Notes: generated from the sequence alone by a model not told the origin. 64,000 nucleotides of DNA from Pseudomonas sp. MRSN 12121 (GCF_000931465.1 NZ_CP010892.1:2415388-2479387), one strand, 5' to 3'. Positions 51,901 through 59,223 are shown, counted from the first letter of the stretch. Made by a program: numbers and translations.

Positions 51901-53479
51901 CGGCGATCGCAGCACCCCGAGCGTTTTCGCCGGACAGGTCACCGTGGCCAACGGCGCGGCCCTGAGCGGCAATGGCAGCGTCGGTTCCCTGGACAACCAC
52001 GGCGTGACCCGCTCGGGCGGCGCTGCCGGGACCCTGAGCGTGGCGGGCAACCTCAGCAACGCCGCGGATGGCCTGCTGGACCTGAGCGTCGCCGCGCCGA
52101 CCAGCACACCGCTGGCCGTGGGTGGCACCGCGACCCTCGGCGGGGCGCTGCAAGTCAACGCTCTGGCGCCGTTTACCGGTAACACCCGCTACTCGCTGAT
52201 CACCGCCGGCGGTGGCGTCAACGGCACCTTCAGCAGCGCCAGCCTGCCGTCCCTGGCGTTCCTCGATACTGCCCTGGTGTACAGCCCCAACCGCGTCGAC
52301 CTGGCGGTCAGCCGTAACCAGACCGCCTTCGCCGACGTCGCGGCCACCTCCAACCAGCGCGGTGTGGCGGCGGCCCTGGAGCGTTACAGCGGCGAAGAGG
52401 GTTCGGGCGGCGACCTGCTCAACGACCAGATCCTCAACCTGAGCCGCGCCTCGGCCCGCAGTGCGTTCGACAGCCTGTCCGGCGAGATCCACGCCAGCAC
52501 CGCGAGCTCGCTGCTCGAGGATTCGCGGCACATCCGCGATGCCCTCAACGACCGCATGCGCCAGCCGGGTTGCGGCACCGAGGAGGATGAACTGCGGCGT
52601 ACCCTGGCCCCCGGGGAAAACCGCCTCAGCCGCGAAGGCTGCCAGGGCCAGGACGAACTGGTCGGCTGGCTGCGGGTGCTCGGTTCCTGGGGCGACATGG
52701 AAGGCAACAGCAGCACCGCCGGCCTGGACCGCAACCTGTCCGGCCTGATGCTCGGCACCGATCGCCAGTTCGGCGAGCAGTGGCGCGGCGGGGTCGCGGC
52801 CGGCTACACCCACAGCAGCATCGACGCCCAACGGCGCCAGTCCGACGCCACCATCAACAGCACTCACCTGGCGGCCTACCTCAACTCCCAGCACGACGCT
52901 CTGGCGGTGCGCCTCGGCGCTGCTTACAGCTGGCACCGGATCAGCACCAAGCGCAACGTCAGCGTCGGCAGCTACAACGACCGCCTGAAAGCCAACTACA
53001 ACGCGCGCAGTGCCCAGGTCTTCGGTGAGGTCGGCTATGCGCTGGAGGCGGCGGGCCTGGCGCTGGAGCCTTTCGCCGGCCTGGCCTACGTCAACTACGA
53101 CAGCGATACCGGTCGTGAAAAAGGCGGGGCCGGGCGCCTGAGCGCCGAGTCGAGCCAGGACATCACCTTCTCCACCGTGGGCCTGCGGGCCGGCAAGCGC
53201 ATCACCCTGGGCAACGGTTCGCAGATCACCCCGCGCGCCGCCCTGGGCTGGCGCCATGCCTATGGCGATACCAAGCCCGATGCCGACCTGACGTTCATCG
53301 AAGGTGGCGGTTCGTTCAGCACCCAGGGCGTGCCGATCGCCCGGGACAGCGCGTTGGTCGAGGCCGGGCTGGATTACCAGATCAGCCCTGCGGGCAAGCT
53401 GGGCATCGGTTACTCCGGCCAACTGTCCCACAGCAACCGCGACCACGCGATGACCCTCACTTTCTCCCTCGGTTTCTGA
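42938..53479 (+). CDS. Giant autotransporter adhesin-like protein (3513 aa)
   Basis: A type Va autotransporter. GTG at 42938 is chosen because AAGGAG lies six bases upstream; the TTG at 42932 touches that site. A signal peptide ends near residue 38 (SAMA). An N-terminal Gly/Asn/Thr-rich beta region (to about residue 390) is followed by about 24 autotransporter-associated beta-strand repeats, nucleotides about 44125-51930, each around 84 residues with the pattern GGLxKxGxxxLxLxGxNxYxGxTxLxxGxL. A helical linker and a C-terminal beta-barrel of about 270 residues (from GWLRVLGSW, nucleotide about 52660) end in LTFSLGF with terminal Phe. No protease or lipase motif is visible, so adhesion or aggregation is likely. 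Cysteines are nearly absent from the passenger repeats. Confidence 0.93.
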   Translation: MDKVLVRDAVNRLSPLSLAVRLSLAGLLLSLASPSAMATCSTVGSVVTCSGVPGVPLFLNDFSSAANGLTVNVVGGAQMNATLGGKVLNLTGNTLTLNNAGIIDPAVLGLVSVLSGGAFLGSGATGVINVTNTVTGIMRGTGQVLGLNLSSLAGAALNINNGPGGATTIVNDGTITSTGLSLLTVTLADTPVVAVYGGSQVNMTNNGTLEGRVAFESSAGGNTFVNSGSIQGGVSMGVNSTNTFTAITGSSVSVGDGINVNLGLGGLPGINLTFAPTGKVDGGAGGINTLILQNTLGPGGGTTGTGTLSSDNYINFNNLTLNSGNWTLQGPVVSGSTTLNGGIAQFNNSGTFGSGVLTSNGGILQASTGGLTLSNLVTLGAGGLSVQGGNDLSLAGVLSGSGGLTKSGAGQLSLNGANTYSGNTSISAGTVQLGNNLAFGSGTVSINGAATLSTPGTISLNNLVTLNNSMIATGAGSLTLAGLISGSGGITKSGTGSLALNGVNSGYSGTTTLSAGTLSVGNANALGSGGLTVSGAASLDSSAGVSLANNVTLNANLTTLGSNALTLGGVLSGTGGLIKNGSADLTLSGANNYAGGTSLTGGKLLVGSATALGTGALTAGAGTTLDATTALSLGNAINLNGNLTLGGSQALTLGGVVSGAGGLIKDGAAALTLNGVNGYLGNTALNSGSLILGSNTALGLGALNTAAGTTLDANTAVSLGNALNLTGNLNLGGSANLTLGGLVGGSGGLTKNGAANLILNGANTFLAGTTLNSGTLTLGNAGALGSGALTVGGAATLDNSAGISLANDVALNADLTLAGSNALTLNGVVGGSSGLIKNGSADLTLNGANNFLGGTTLNAGSLTLGSGTALGSGALTVAGASTLSSTGAQTANNALHLNANLTVNAASPLTLGGVIDGASGLVKSGASSLTLSGNNAYQGNTVLNAGSLVVGSNTALGTGTLNAAAGTTLDASAAVSLGNNLNLGGNLTLGGSQALTLGGAITGVGGLIKNGAANLTLNGTNAYLGNTALNAGTLIVGANGALGGGALNTAAGTTLDANAAVTLGNQVNLAGALNIGGSADLTLAGAVNGAGSLVKNGAANLVLNGANGFLGGTTLNAGTLTVGANTALGLGALTVAGAATLDSNAPVTLNNAVGLNANLTLGGSNPLTLGGLVTGTGGLVKNGSGTLLLNGANLYAGGTTLNAGTLTLGNASALGSGGLTVGGAATLDTGGPLTLGNDITLNAGLSIAGNNNLTLGGVVSGSGALIKNGLSDLSLTGNNTFSGALDINAGSVTTLSAGALGNTSGVNVGTGASLNLGANSSLASLTGSGGVQIGAGTTLSVGGVSSSSTFDGSLSGSGGLTKVGSGTLNLTGINGLTGATQVNGGTLNLSGSLASANVGVASGATLTGSGSLLGALNVADGAHLALSSGSQLSAGSLVLGGNANIDASLGAPSTTALLDVGGNLTLDGKLNVSDAGGFGTGVYRLINYTGSLVDLGLDINSVPLGYSLGDLQVQTSVGNQVNVLVAAPSTNVRFWDGSQTVANGSVDGGSGTWNAVGSNWTSAAGSLNQTWAGDFAIFQGTPGTVTVDGPQAFTGLQFTVSGYNLVNGTAGQLVAVNGTGGNTALRVDPGITATVGVGIGGSGTLAKLDAGTLVLNGANTYSGGTLLNGGTLVVGNDSALGSGQLTAVAGTTLDSNAAVSLGNAVTLNGNLTVGGSNDLALNGAIGGSGGLIKAGTADLTLGGNNSYLGPTALNAGGLILAANTALGSGALNAAAGTTLDASTAVSVGNAVNLAGALNIGGSADLTLSGPVNGAGSLVKDGAANLVLNGANGFLGGTTLNAGTLTLGNAAALGLGNLTVAGAATLDSNTGLTLGNNLTLNANLAIGGTQALTLGGVVDGTGQLSKDGTANLTLNGVNTYQGGTTLNAGGLTLGNAAALGSGGLTVAGSATLDNSAPLVLANDLNLNAGLTLAGSNDLTLAGTLAGGGTLTKNGAADLTLSGNNTFSGQFNVAAGNLNTLGGAALGSNAGVNLASGTQLNLGGSASLGSLTGSGTAQVGAGSTLSIGGNNLSSTFGGDLSGSGQLSKVGSGTLTLGGVNALTGDTSINAGTLNVSGALASANVLVNNTGTLTGTGSLGGAVTVADGGHLSLTGGNTLTVGSLVLAPNASLDVGLGTPSAGGGTSLLNVGGNLTLDGTLNVSDIGGFGSGVYRLINYTGSLTDNGLVVGSVPGSVVPGDLQVQTAVGSQVNLLVTAPNTTVQFWDGSQLTGNGAIEGGSGTWASGTSNWTNVDGTLNQSWGNSFAVFQGAAGNVTLDGTQSITGMQFVTDGYTLLNGTAGTLNAVNGATGTTAVRVDPNVTATIGVDINGAGTLAKLDSGTLVLNGNNGYTGGTALNGGSLVVGSNSALGSGVLTAANGTTLGSNGAVSLGNAVVLNGGLNLSGANDLALTGVVSGSGSLIKNGPANLTLAGSNTYQGGTQLNGGTLTLGNNAAIGSGALNVGGNAQLDSSAALQLANAINLGAQLTLAGTQDTALSGAIGGSGSLVKNGSGALLLSGANSYTGGTTLNGGSTTGDTSSLTGAILNNAALTFAQNGNGTYSGNLTGSGTLTKSGTGQLVLTGSNSLTGATSVQAGSLRVDGSLGSTTVDVASGASIGGSGQIGGTLQLASGASLSAGGAATPLSVGALNLASGTSLDFTLGQASSSTTVVDVAGNLTLDGTLNVTNGGGFGVGVYQLFRYGGSLTDNGLVYGSLPAGVLPASLTLQTALANQVNLLVQGTPGEVQFWNGGKTTADGTITGGSGVWGPGTNWTDPNGTQSLGSNNQFAVFGGQGGTVTVVGNQGFTGLQFLDPGYNLVAGEGGSLSPTNAADGTLAAVRVNAGVTAQIDAPLVGSGGINKLDAGTLLLTGANTYTGGTTVSGGTLAGNTTSLQGRILNNARLLFVQNRAGRFNGVLSGTGSLVKQGSGLLLLTGNQPFSGTVAVEQGELQVGDRSTPSVFAGQVTVANGAALSGNGSVGSLDNHGVTRSGGAAGTLSVAGNLSNAADGLLDLSVAAPTSTPLAVGGTATLGGALQVNALAPFTGNTRYSLITAGGGVNGTFSSASLPSLAFLDTALVYSPNRVDLAVSRNQTAFADVAATSNQRGVAAALERYSGEEGSGGDLLNDQILNLSRASARSAFDSLSGEIHASTASSLLEDSRHIRDALNDRMRQPGCGTEEDELRRTLAPGENRLSREGCQGQDELVGWLRVLGSWGDMEGNSSTAGLDRNLSGLMLGTDRQFGEQWRGGVAAGYTHSSIDAQRRQSDATINSTHLAAYLNSQHDALAVRLGAAYSWHRISTKRNVSVGSYNDRLKANYNARSAQVFGEVGYALEAAGLALEPFAGLAYVNYDSDTGREKGGAGRLSAESSQDITFSTVGLRAGKRITLGNGSQITPRAALGWRHAYGDTKPDADLTFIEGGGSFSTQGVPIARDSALVEAGLDYQISPAGKLGIGYSGQLSHSNRDHAMTLTFSLGF
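44125..51930 (+). repeat. Internal repeat region of the autotransporter gene
   Basis: About 24 diverged repeats of roughly 252-258 bases are counted by eye. Superimposed on them is a longer period: the block beginning LNVSDAGGFGTGVYRLINYTG and running through FWDGSQ, NWT, FTGLQF and LRVDPGITA occurs at about 47346, 49526 and 51097. The first two copies are 2.18 kb apart and the third is 1.57 kb further on. The DNA at 46144-46300 and 48314-48470 is nearly identical. Confidence 0.85.
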
Positions 53480-53501
53480 TCACCGCCGAGGTTTTCCTAC
53501 G

Positions 53502-53525
53502 CCGCCCGAAAGGGCGGTTTTTTTT
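53502..53525 (+). terminator. Rho-independent terminator of the autotransporter gene
   Basis: CCGCCC-GAAA-GGGCGG followed by eight T residues, 22 bases after the stop codon. The stem, tetraloop and T tract are all textbook. Confidence 0.93.
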
Positions 53526-53564
53526 GCCGCTATGCTGCTGGCCAGGATCGAGAGGAGGATCGAC

Positions 53565-53936
53565 ATGCCCCTGCATGCCCACCTGCTGGCGCTGGAAACC
53601 GAATTGCATGGCCCGTCGGCCCGCGGCAACCGCCAACGCCTGATGCAACTGCTGGACGAGACGTTCTGCGAATTCGGCGCCAGCGGGCGGGTCTGGAGCC
53701 GGGCACAGGTTATCGCCGCGCTGCCGGACGAGCCGCCGGCGCAGCGCAGTGTCAGCGATTTTCGCCTGCGGCTGCTGGCCGACGGCGTGGCGCTGGTGAC
53801 CTATCGCTGTCGCACGGTGGTTGACGGGCAGGCCCCGCGGGAGTCGTTGCGCAGTTCTTCGTGGCGGCACGACGGCAGCGCCTGGCGCCTGGTTTTTCAC
53901 CAGGGCACGCCCGTGGCCGGGCAGGTCGGCGGCTGA
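53565..53936 (+). CDS. DUF4440/NTF2-like protein
   Basis: A 123-residue cytoplasmic protein of the NTF2-like DUF4440 family (LLALETELHGP start, LMQLLDETFCEFGASGRVW, SSSWRHDGSAWRLVFHQGTP end). The ATG at 53565 has GAGGAGGA upstream; an earlier in-frame ATG lies inside the terminator region and is rejected. It is 62 bases upstream of selD and may be co-transcribed with it. Function unknown; the family includes ketosteroid-isomerase-like folds. Confidence 0.85.
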   Translation: MPLHAHLLALETELHGPSARGNRQRLMQLLDETFCEFGASGRVWSRAQVIAALPDEPPAQRSVSDFRLRLLADGVALVTYRCRTVVDGQAPRESLRSSSWRHDGSAWRLVFHQGTPVAGQVGG

Positions 53937-53998
53937 GGAGGTTATCGCCGCTGGGGCTCTGCTAGAATCGCCGGTCCACGAATTTCCAGAGGTGTTCC

Positions 53999-55033
53999 AT
54001 GAGCGAGCCGATTCGCCTGACCCAGTACAGCCACGGCGCGGGTTGCGGTTGCAAGATTTCTCCCCAGGTGCTGGAGGTGATTCTGGCCGGCAGCGGCGCG
54101 CAGAACCTCGACCCGAAACTCTGGGTCGGCAACGCCTCGCGCGACGACGCCGCGGTGTACGCCATCGACGCGGAGCGCGGCGTGGTCTCGACCACCGACT
54201 TCTTCATGCCGATCGTCGACGACCCGTTCGACTTCGGGCGCATCGCCGCCACCAACGCCATCAGCGACATCTACGCCATGGGCGGCGATCCGTTGATGGC
54301 CATCGCCATCCTCGGCTGGCCGGTGAACGTGCTGGCGCCGGAAATCGCCCGCGAGGTGATCCGCGGCGGCCGTGCGGTATGCGATGCGGCCGGTATTCCC
54401 CTGGCCGGCGGCCATTCGATCGACGCCCCGGAGCCGATCTTCGGCCTGGCCGTGACCGGGCTGGTGGAGAAGCGCCACATGAAGCGCAACGACACCGCCA
54501 CCGCCGGCAGCCTGCTGTACCTGACCAAGCCCCTGGGCATCGGTGTGCTCACCACCGCGGAGAAGAAGGGCAAGCTGCGCAGCGCCGACATCGGCCTGGC
54601 CCGGGACTGGATGTGCACCCTGAACCAGCCCGGCAGCCGTTTCGGCAAGCTCGACGGCGTGAGCGCGATGACCGACGTCACCGGTTTCGGCCTGCTCGGC
54701 CACCTGGTGGAAATGGCCGATGGCAGCCGCCTGACCGCACGCATTCACTACGATCGGGTGCCGCGCCTGCCGGGCGTCGAGTACTACCTCGACCAGGGCT
54801 GCATCCCGGGCGGCACCCAGCGCAATTTCGACAGCTACGCCAACCGCCTCGGACGCATCCAGGCGCTGCACAAGCTGGTGCTGTGCGATCCGCAGACCAG
54901 TGGCGGGCTGCTGATCGCGGTCACCCCCGAGGGTAACGCGCAGTTCCTCGCGGTCGCCGCCGAGCTGGGCCTGGAACTGGCGCCGATCGGCGAGCTGGTG
55001 GAGCGACAGAGCAACGCGGTCGAGGTGATCTGA
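53999..55033 (+). CDS. selD: Selenide, water dikinase (selenophosphate synthase)
   Basis: A 344-residue enzyme making selenophosphate from selenide and ATP. The catalytic loop GAGCGCK has Cys16 and Lys19, so it uses cysteine rather than selenocysteine. ATP-binding patterns ([29 protein letters not shown]) are intact. Its TGA overlaps the mnmH start by one base, so the two are translationally coupled, and selenophosphate is presumably used for tRNA 2-selenouridine. Confidence 0.97.
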   Translation: MSEPIRLTQYSHGAGCGCKISPQVLEVILAGSGAQNLDPKLWVGNASRDDAAVYAIDAERGVVSTTDFFMPIVDDPFDFGRIAATNAISDIYAMGGDPLMAIAILGWPVNVLAPEIAREVIRGGRAVCDAAGIPLAGGHSIDAPEPIFGLAVTGLVEKRHMKRNDTATAGSLLYLTKPLGIGVLTTAEKKGKLRSADIGLARDWMCTLNQPGSRFGKLDGVSAMTDVTGFGLLGHLVEMADGSRLTARIHYDRVPRLPGVEYYLDQGCIPGGTQRNFDSYANRLGRIQALHKLVLCDPQTSGGLLIAVTPEGNAQFLAVAAELGLELAPIGELVERQSNAVEVI

Positions 55034-56136
55034 TGCCCATCGATATCACCGATTACCGCGACATCTTCCTCAACGACCGGCCGATGATGGATACCCGCGC
55101 GCCGGTCGAGTTCGACAAGGGCGCCTTTCCCGGCGTGGTCAACCTGCCGCTGATGACCGACCACGAGCGCCAGCGGGTCGGCACCTGCTACAAGCAGCAG
55201 GGCCAGCAGGCGGCGATCGTCCTCGGCCATCAACTGGTGTCCGGGGCGATCAAGGCCGAGCGCATCCAGGCCTGGGCCGACTTCGCCCGGGCCCATCCCG
55301 AGGGCTACCTGTACTGCTTCCGCGGCGGCCTGCGTTCGCAGATCGTCCAACAATGGCTCAAGGACGAGGCGGGCATCGACTACCCGCGGGTCGGTGGCGG
55401 CTACAAGGCCATGCGCACCTTTCTGCTCGAGACCCTCGAGCGCGCCGTGGCCGAGTGCGATTTCGTCCTGCTGGGCGGCATGACCGGCATCGGCAAGACC
55501 GAAGTGCTCCAGCAACTGGCCAACGGCCTGGACCTGGAAGGCCACGCCAACCATCGCGGCTCCAGCTTCGGCAAGCGCGCCAGCGGCCAGCCGTCGAACA
55601 TCGATTTCGAGAACCGCCTGGCGGTGGACCTGCTGAAAAAGCGCGACCGCGGCATTGCCGGTTTCGTGCTGGAAGACGAGAACCGCATGATCGGCAGCTG
55701 TGCCTTGCCGTTGCCGCTGTACCAGGGCATGCAGCGTTTTCCCATGGTCTGGCTGGAGGATGGCCTGGAAGGGCGGATCGAGCGGATCCTGCGCGACTAC
55801 GTGACCGATCTCTGCGCGGAGTTTGTCGCGGCGTATGCCGAGGACGGCTTCGCGCGGTTTTCCGAGCGCCTGCTGGAAAGCCTGAACAACATCCGCAAAC
55901 GCCTGGGCGGCGAGCGGCACCAGCGTCTGTACCGGTTGCTCGAAGCCGCCCTGGCCGAGCAGGCCCGCAGTGGCAGCGTGGAGCTGCATCGGGCCTGGAT
56001 CGAAGGCTTGCTCAAGGAATATTACGATCCGATGTACGCCTTCCAGCGCGAAAGCAAGGGCGCGCGCATCGAGTTCGTCGGCGAGCAGGCGGCGGTGCTG
56101 GAGTATTTGCGCGAGCGGGCCAGATCCAGGGCCTGA
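55033..56136 (+). CDS. mnmH: tRNA 2-selenouridine synthase
   Basis: A 367-residue enzyme that replaces sulfur of 2-thiouridine at tRNA wobble position 34 by selenium, through a geranylated intermediate. The N-terminal rhodanese domain has Cys95 ([12 protein letters not shown]) and the C-terminal P-loop domain has GMTGIGKT at residues 149-156. It overlaps selD by one base (TGATG). REP elements follow the gene. Also known as selU or ybbB. Confidence 0.96.
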   Translation: MPIDITDYRDIFLNDRPMMDTRAPVEFDKGAFPGVVNLPLMTDHERQRVGTCYKQQGQQAAIVLGHQLVSGAIKAERIQAWADFARAHPEGYLYCFRGGLRSQIVQQWLKDEAGIDYPRVGGGYKAMRTFLLETLERAVAECDFVLLGGMTGIGKTEVLQQLANGLDLEGHANHRGSSFGKRASGQPSNIDFENRLAVDLLKKRDRGIAGFVLEDENRMIGSCALPLPLYQGMQRFPMVWLEDGLEGRIERILRDYVTDLCAEFVAAYAEDGFARFSERLLESLNNIRKRLGGERHQRLYRLLEAALAEQARSGSVELHRAWIEGLLKEYYDPMYAFQRESKGARIEFVGEQAAVLEYLRERARSRA

Positions 56137-56165
56137 GCAGGCCGTGGAGCAGGGCCTTTGGCCCT

Positions 56166-56234
56166 ATCGCGAGCAAGCTTCGCTCCTACAGAAGCTCACG
56201 ATTTTCTTCTGTAGGAGCGAGGCTTGCCCGCGAT
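56166..56234. repeat. Inverted pair of REP elements (TAGGAGCGA family)
   Basis: An inverted copy at 56166-56190 and a direct copy beginning TGTAGGAGCGAGGCTTGCCC at 56210-56234 face each other across 19 bases, between convergent mnmH and permease genes. Confidence 0.75.
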
Positions 56235-56266
56235 GGCGTCCGGGCGGACGCCATCGAACCTCTGGT

Positions 56267-57322
56267 TTACAACAACGCCGCGCCAATCAAGCCGCTGACC
56301 ACGCCGATCAGCATGGTCAGGCCGGCCACGGTCAGCAGCACCCGCGCGTCGAAATCCTTGCGCAGCATCAGCAGCGACGGCAGGCTGATGCTCGGCAGAG
56401 TCATCAGCAGCGCCACCGCCGGGCCGGTGCCCATGCCCAGGGTCATCATGGTCTGCACGATGGGGATTTCCGCCGCGGTGGGAATCACGAACAGGGTGCC
56501 GACAATCGCCAGCGGCACCAGCCAGAGCAAGCTGTCGCCGATCGCGCCCTCGACATGGGGGAACAGCCACACCCGCGCCGCGCCCAGCACCAGGACCGCC
56601 AGCACATAGATCGGGATGGTGCTCCAGAACAGCAGCCACAGGGCGCGCGCCCAGCGGCTGAAGAAGCCCGCATCGTTGCCGGTGCTGGCCTCGACCACGG
56701 CTTCCACCGCCGCCTCCGGCAGTTGTTCGGGACGCGAGATGCGCTGGGCCACCAGCGATACCCCCAGCACCAGCACGATGCCCGCCACCAACCGCAGCGC
56801 GGTAAAGCCCCAGCCCAGGACAAAGCCCATGAACACCAGGGTGGCCGGGTTGAGCACTGGGTTGGCGATCCAGAACGCCAGCGCCGCGCCCACCGAGACG
56901 TTCTGCCGGCGCAGGCTGGCCGCCACCGGCGCGGCGCAGCAGGAACACATCATGCCCGGCAGGGCGAACAGGCCGCCGCGCAGGGTCGAGCCGAAGCCGG
57001 CGCGACCGAACAGGCGCAGCAGCCAGTCCCGCGGGATCAGCACCTGCAGCAGCGAGCCGAGGATCACCGCCAGCACCGCGGCTTTCCAGATCGCCAGGAA
57101 ATACACCTGGGCGTAGGCCAGGGCGGCGTTCAAGGGCGAGGAGGGCTGATCGTTGATGATCGAGGCGCCGATGCTGTGGCTGTCGGCGGCGACAAAGGCC
57201 TTGGCGTAGTAGGGCGACCATTTGACGAAGTAGAGGCCGATGCAGGCCACCAGGACGAACAGGGCGGGTTTCCACCAGAATGACCAGCCCCGGGCGGGGC
57301 TGGCAGGGGCAAGGCTGGACAT
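56267..57322 (-). CDS. ArsP/YraQ-type permease (formerly DUF318)
   Basis: A 351-residue inner-membrane protein with about eight helices and the conserved cysteine motif CSCCAAPV (Cys126, 128, 129) of the ArsP_1/DUF318 family. ArsP members export trivalent organoarsenicals, and other members are uncharacterised. No ars regulator or reductase gene is adjacent, so the substrate is uncertain. Glu/Pro-rich insertion SRPEQLPEAAVEAVVEAS lies in a central cytoplasmic loop. The gene is monocistronic and its upstream region is filled by a large REP-derived array. Confidence 0.85.
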   Translation of the reverse strand: MSSLAPASPARGWSFWWKPALFVLVACIGLYFVKWSPYYAKAFVAADSHSIGASIINDQPSSPLNAALAYAQVYFLAIWKAAVLAVILGSLLQVLIPRDWLLRLFGRAGFGSTLRGGLFALPGMMCSCCAAPVAASLRRQNVSVGAALAFWIANPVLNPATLVFMGFVLGWGFTALRLVAGIVLVLGVSLVAQRISRPEQLPEAAVEAVVEASTGNDAGFFSRWARALWLLFWSTIPIYVLAVLVLGAARVWLFPHVEGAIGDSLLWLVPLAIVGTLFVIPTAAEIPIVQTMMTLGMGTGPAVALLMTLPSISLPSLLMLRKDFDARVLLTVAGLTMLIGVVSGLIGAALL

Positions 57323-57388
57323 GAACAGGGATTCCGGGCAGTGACGTTAATCGGCGATTTTAGCGCAGCGGCCCGGTCGTTGCTGGAC

Positions 57389-58246
57389 TGTAGCGATCGG
57401 AGAGCGGCGATCGGGGCGCAGTCCGCGAGGCGGTATGCCTGATCCATGGGGGCGTCTGGCTTGGCGCCGCGCCTGCTGCGCAGTCGATCGCAGCCTCGCT
57501 GGTGCTCGACAGCGGCTACAGGAGCGCTTGCGATTTCGGGAGGGGCCGGGTGTTTGTAGCCGCTGCCGAGCCAGAGGCGAGGCTGCGATCGGGGCGCAGC
57601 CCCGCAAGACGGTATGCCTAAGCGAGGGTGGTTGCCTGGCTCGGCGCTGGCGCCCGCTACGCGGTCGATCGCAGCCTCGCTGGTGCTCGACAACGGCTAC
57701 AGGGGCGCTTGCGATTTTGGGAGGGGACGGGTGTTTGTAGCCGCTGCCGAGCCACAGGCGAGGCTGCGATCGGGGCGCAGCCCCGTAAGGGGGTATGCCT
57801 GAGCGATGGTGGTTGCCTGGCTTGGCGCTGGCGCCCGCTACGCGGTCGATCGCAGCCTCGCTGGTGCTCGACAGCGGCTACAGGAGCGCTTGCGATTTCG
57901 GGAGGGGCCGGGTGCTTTGTGTAGCCGCTGCCGAGCCAAAGGCGAGGCTGCGATCGGGGCGCAGCCCTGTAAGGCGGTATGCCTGACCGATGGTGGTGTC
58001 TGGCTTGGCGTTGGCGCCTGCTGCGCAGGCGATCGCAGCCTCGCTGGTGCTCGACAGCGGCTACAGGGGCGCTTGTGATTTTGGGAGGGGGCGGGGTGCT
58101 TGTAGCCGCTGCCGAGCCAAAGGCGAGGCTGCGATCGGGGCGTAGCCCCGTAAGGGGGTATGCCTGATCCATGGTGGTACCTGGCTTGGCGCTGGCGCCT
58201 GCTGCGCAGTCGATCGCAGCCTCGCTGGTGCTCGACAGCGGCTACA
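57389..58246. repeat. Array of five REP-derived composite units of about 181 bp
   Basis: The left arm beginning TGTAGCCGCTGCCGAG occurs at 57555, 57736, 57920 and 58101, and a degenerate copy begins at 57389. Distances are 166, 181, 184 and 181 bases. Each unit has a left REP arm, a GC spacer containing GGTATGCCTGA and GCGCTGGCGCC, then an inverted REP arm ending AGCGGCTACA, and a short linker (GCGCTTGCGATTT). It fills the 961-base gap between the permease and the histidine phosphatase genes. The small frames inside it are artefacts of the repeat. Confidence 0.85.
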
Positions 58247-58283
58247 GGTGGAGGGTGTGCGTGGTCATTCGTGCTTTGCCCGG

Positions 58284-58958
58284 TCAGGTCGGGCAGCTTT
58301 CCTCGCCGTTATCCAGGCCCTGCTTGTAGCTGCGGCTGTCGAGGGTGGCCTTGCCGTTGTGCCAGGTCAGGGTCAGCACGTAGAGCGAGTCGAAATCGTT
58401 GGACGCCCAGTCGTCGGTGATGGGGCGTTTTTCGCCGACGGCCTTGCGCGCCACCTTGTTGATCAGGTCCGGCAGGTAGCCGTGGGACCAGGCGGTATAG
58501 ATGGTCGAGTTGTGATAGCGGTCGTGCAGCAGTTCCTCGGCCAGCTGGCTGGTGTCGTTGGCCGAGAACTCGATGTTCACCGGCAGGCCGAGCTTGATGG
58601 CGCTGGGGCTGATGGTCATCAGCGGGCGGATGTAGCTGTAGGAATTGTCGAACTCGCCTTCCTCGACGTTGCGGGTCGGGTTGGCGGCGAATACATAGTT
58701 GGCCTTGCCGAATCTTTCCGGCAGCAAGGAGGCCAGGTCGATGGCGCGGTTCAGGCCCTGGCAATTGAGCTGGCCCAGGCCGCCGGCGGGTTTTTCCGCG
58801 TGGCGCAGGAAGACCAGGGTCTGGGTGCCGTCTACCGGCTGGGCGCGGCTTTCGCTGGACTCCAGCGACAGCAGCAACGCACCGGTCAGCAGCAAGGCCG
58901 GAAAGAACACATAGGAACGGCGGTGCAGGCGTTGGGTGAAATTCGGCAGCTTCTTCAT
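58284..58958 (-). CDS. Membrane-anchored histidine phosphatase family protein
   Basis: A 224-residue protein with a basic N-terminus and a hydrophobic segment (residues 17-31) that acts as signal or anchor. The catalytic RHAE motif (Arg52-His53, LVFLRHAEKPAGG) and a later His (TAWSHGYLP) are present. It is probably periplasmic. Substrate unknown. Confidence 0.82.
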   Translation of the reverse strand: MKKLPNFTQRLHRRSYVFFPALLLTGALLLSLESSESRAQPVDGTQTLVFLRHAEKPAGGLGQLNCQGLNRAIDLASLLPERFGKANYVFAANPTRNVEEGEFDNSYSYIRPLMTISPSAIKLGLPVNIEFSANDTSQLAEELLHDRYHNSTIYTAWSHGYLPDLINKVARKAVGEKRPITDDWASNDFDSLYVLTLTWHNGKATLDSRSYKQGLDNGEESCPT

Positions 58959-59217
58959 TGATCGTGGGTACTTCGGCGCAATCGGTTGAGGCTGACAAAC
59001 CTGGCCACGGCGGGCTCCGGCCGCGCGTGGTTTTCCCTGTCATTGAACGGATGTTCTCCCCGAGGGGTAGTGCTCAGAGTCCCGGAAGCGTTTTTGGTTC
59101 GCTGTTGGCGAGACGCCGTGCGGGAGCCCGTCACTTTATCCGCGTCGCTCTCTGGCTGCCGGCGAGGTTAATGACCGGATGTTGCGAATTTAAGAATGCG
59201 CGCCACGCACCGATGCC

Positions 59218-59223
59218 TATAAT
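59218..59223 (+). promoter_or_regulatory. Candidate -10 box upstream of the glutathione transferase gene
   Basis: A perfect TATAAT lies 65 bases before the GST start in the 329-base gap 58959-59287. No good -35 is found at the usual 17-base distance, so strength is uncertain. Nothing else was recognised in this gap. Confidence 0.35.

Noticed and set aside
57389..58246. Possible CRISPR array
   Set aside because: Units are about 181 bases with inverted arms and conserved spacers, not short repeats with unique spacers, and no cas gene is present.
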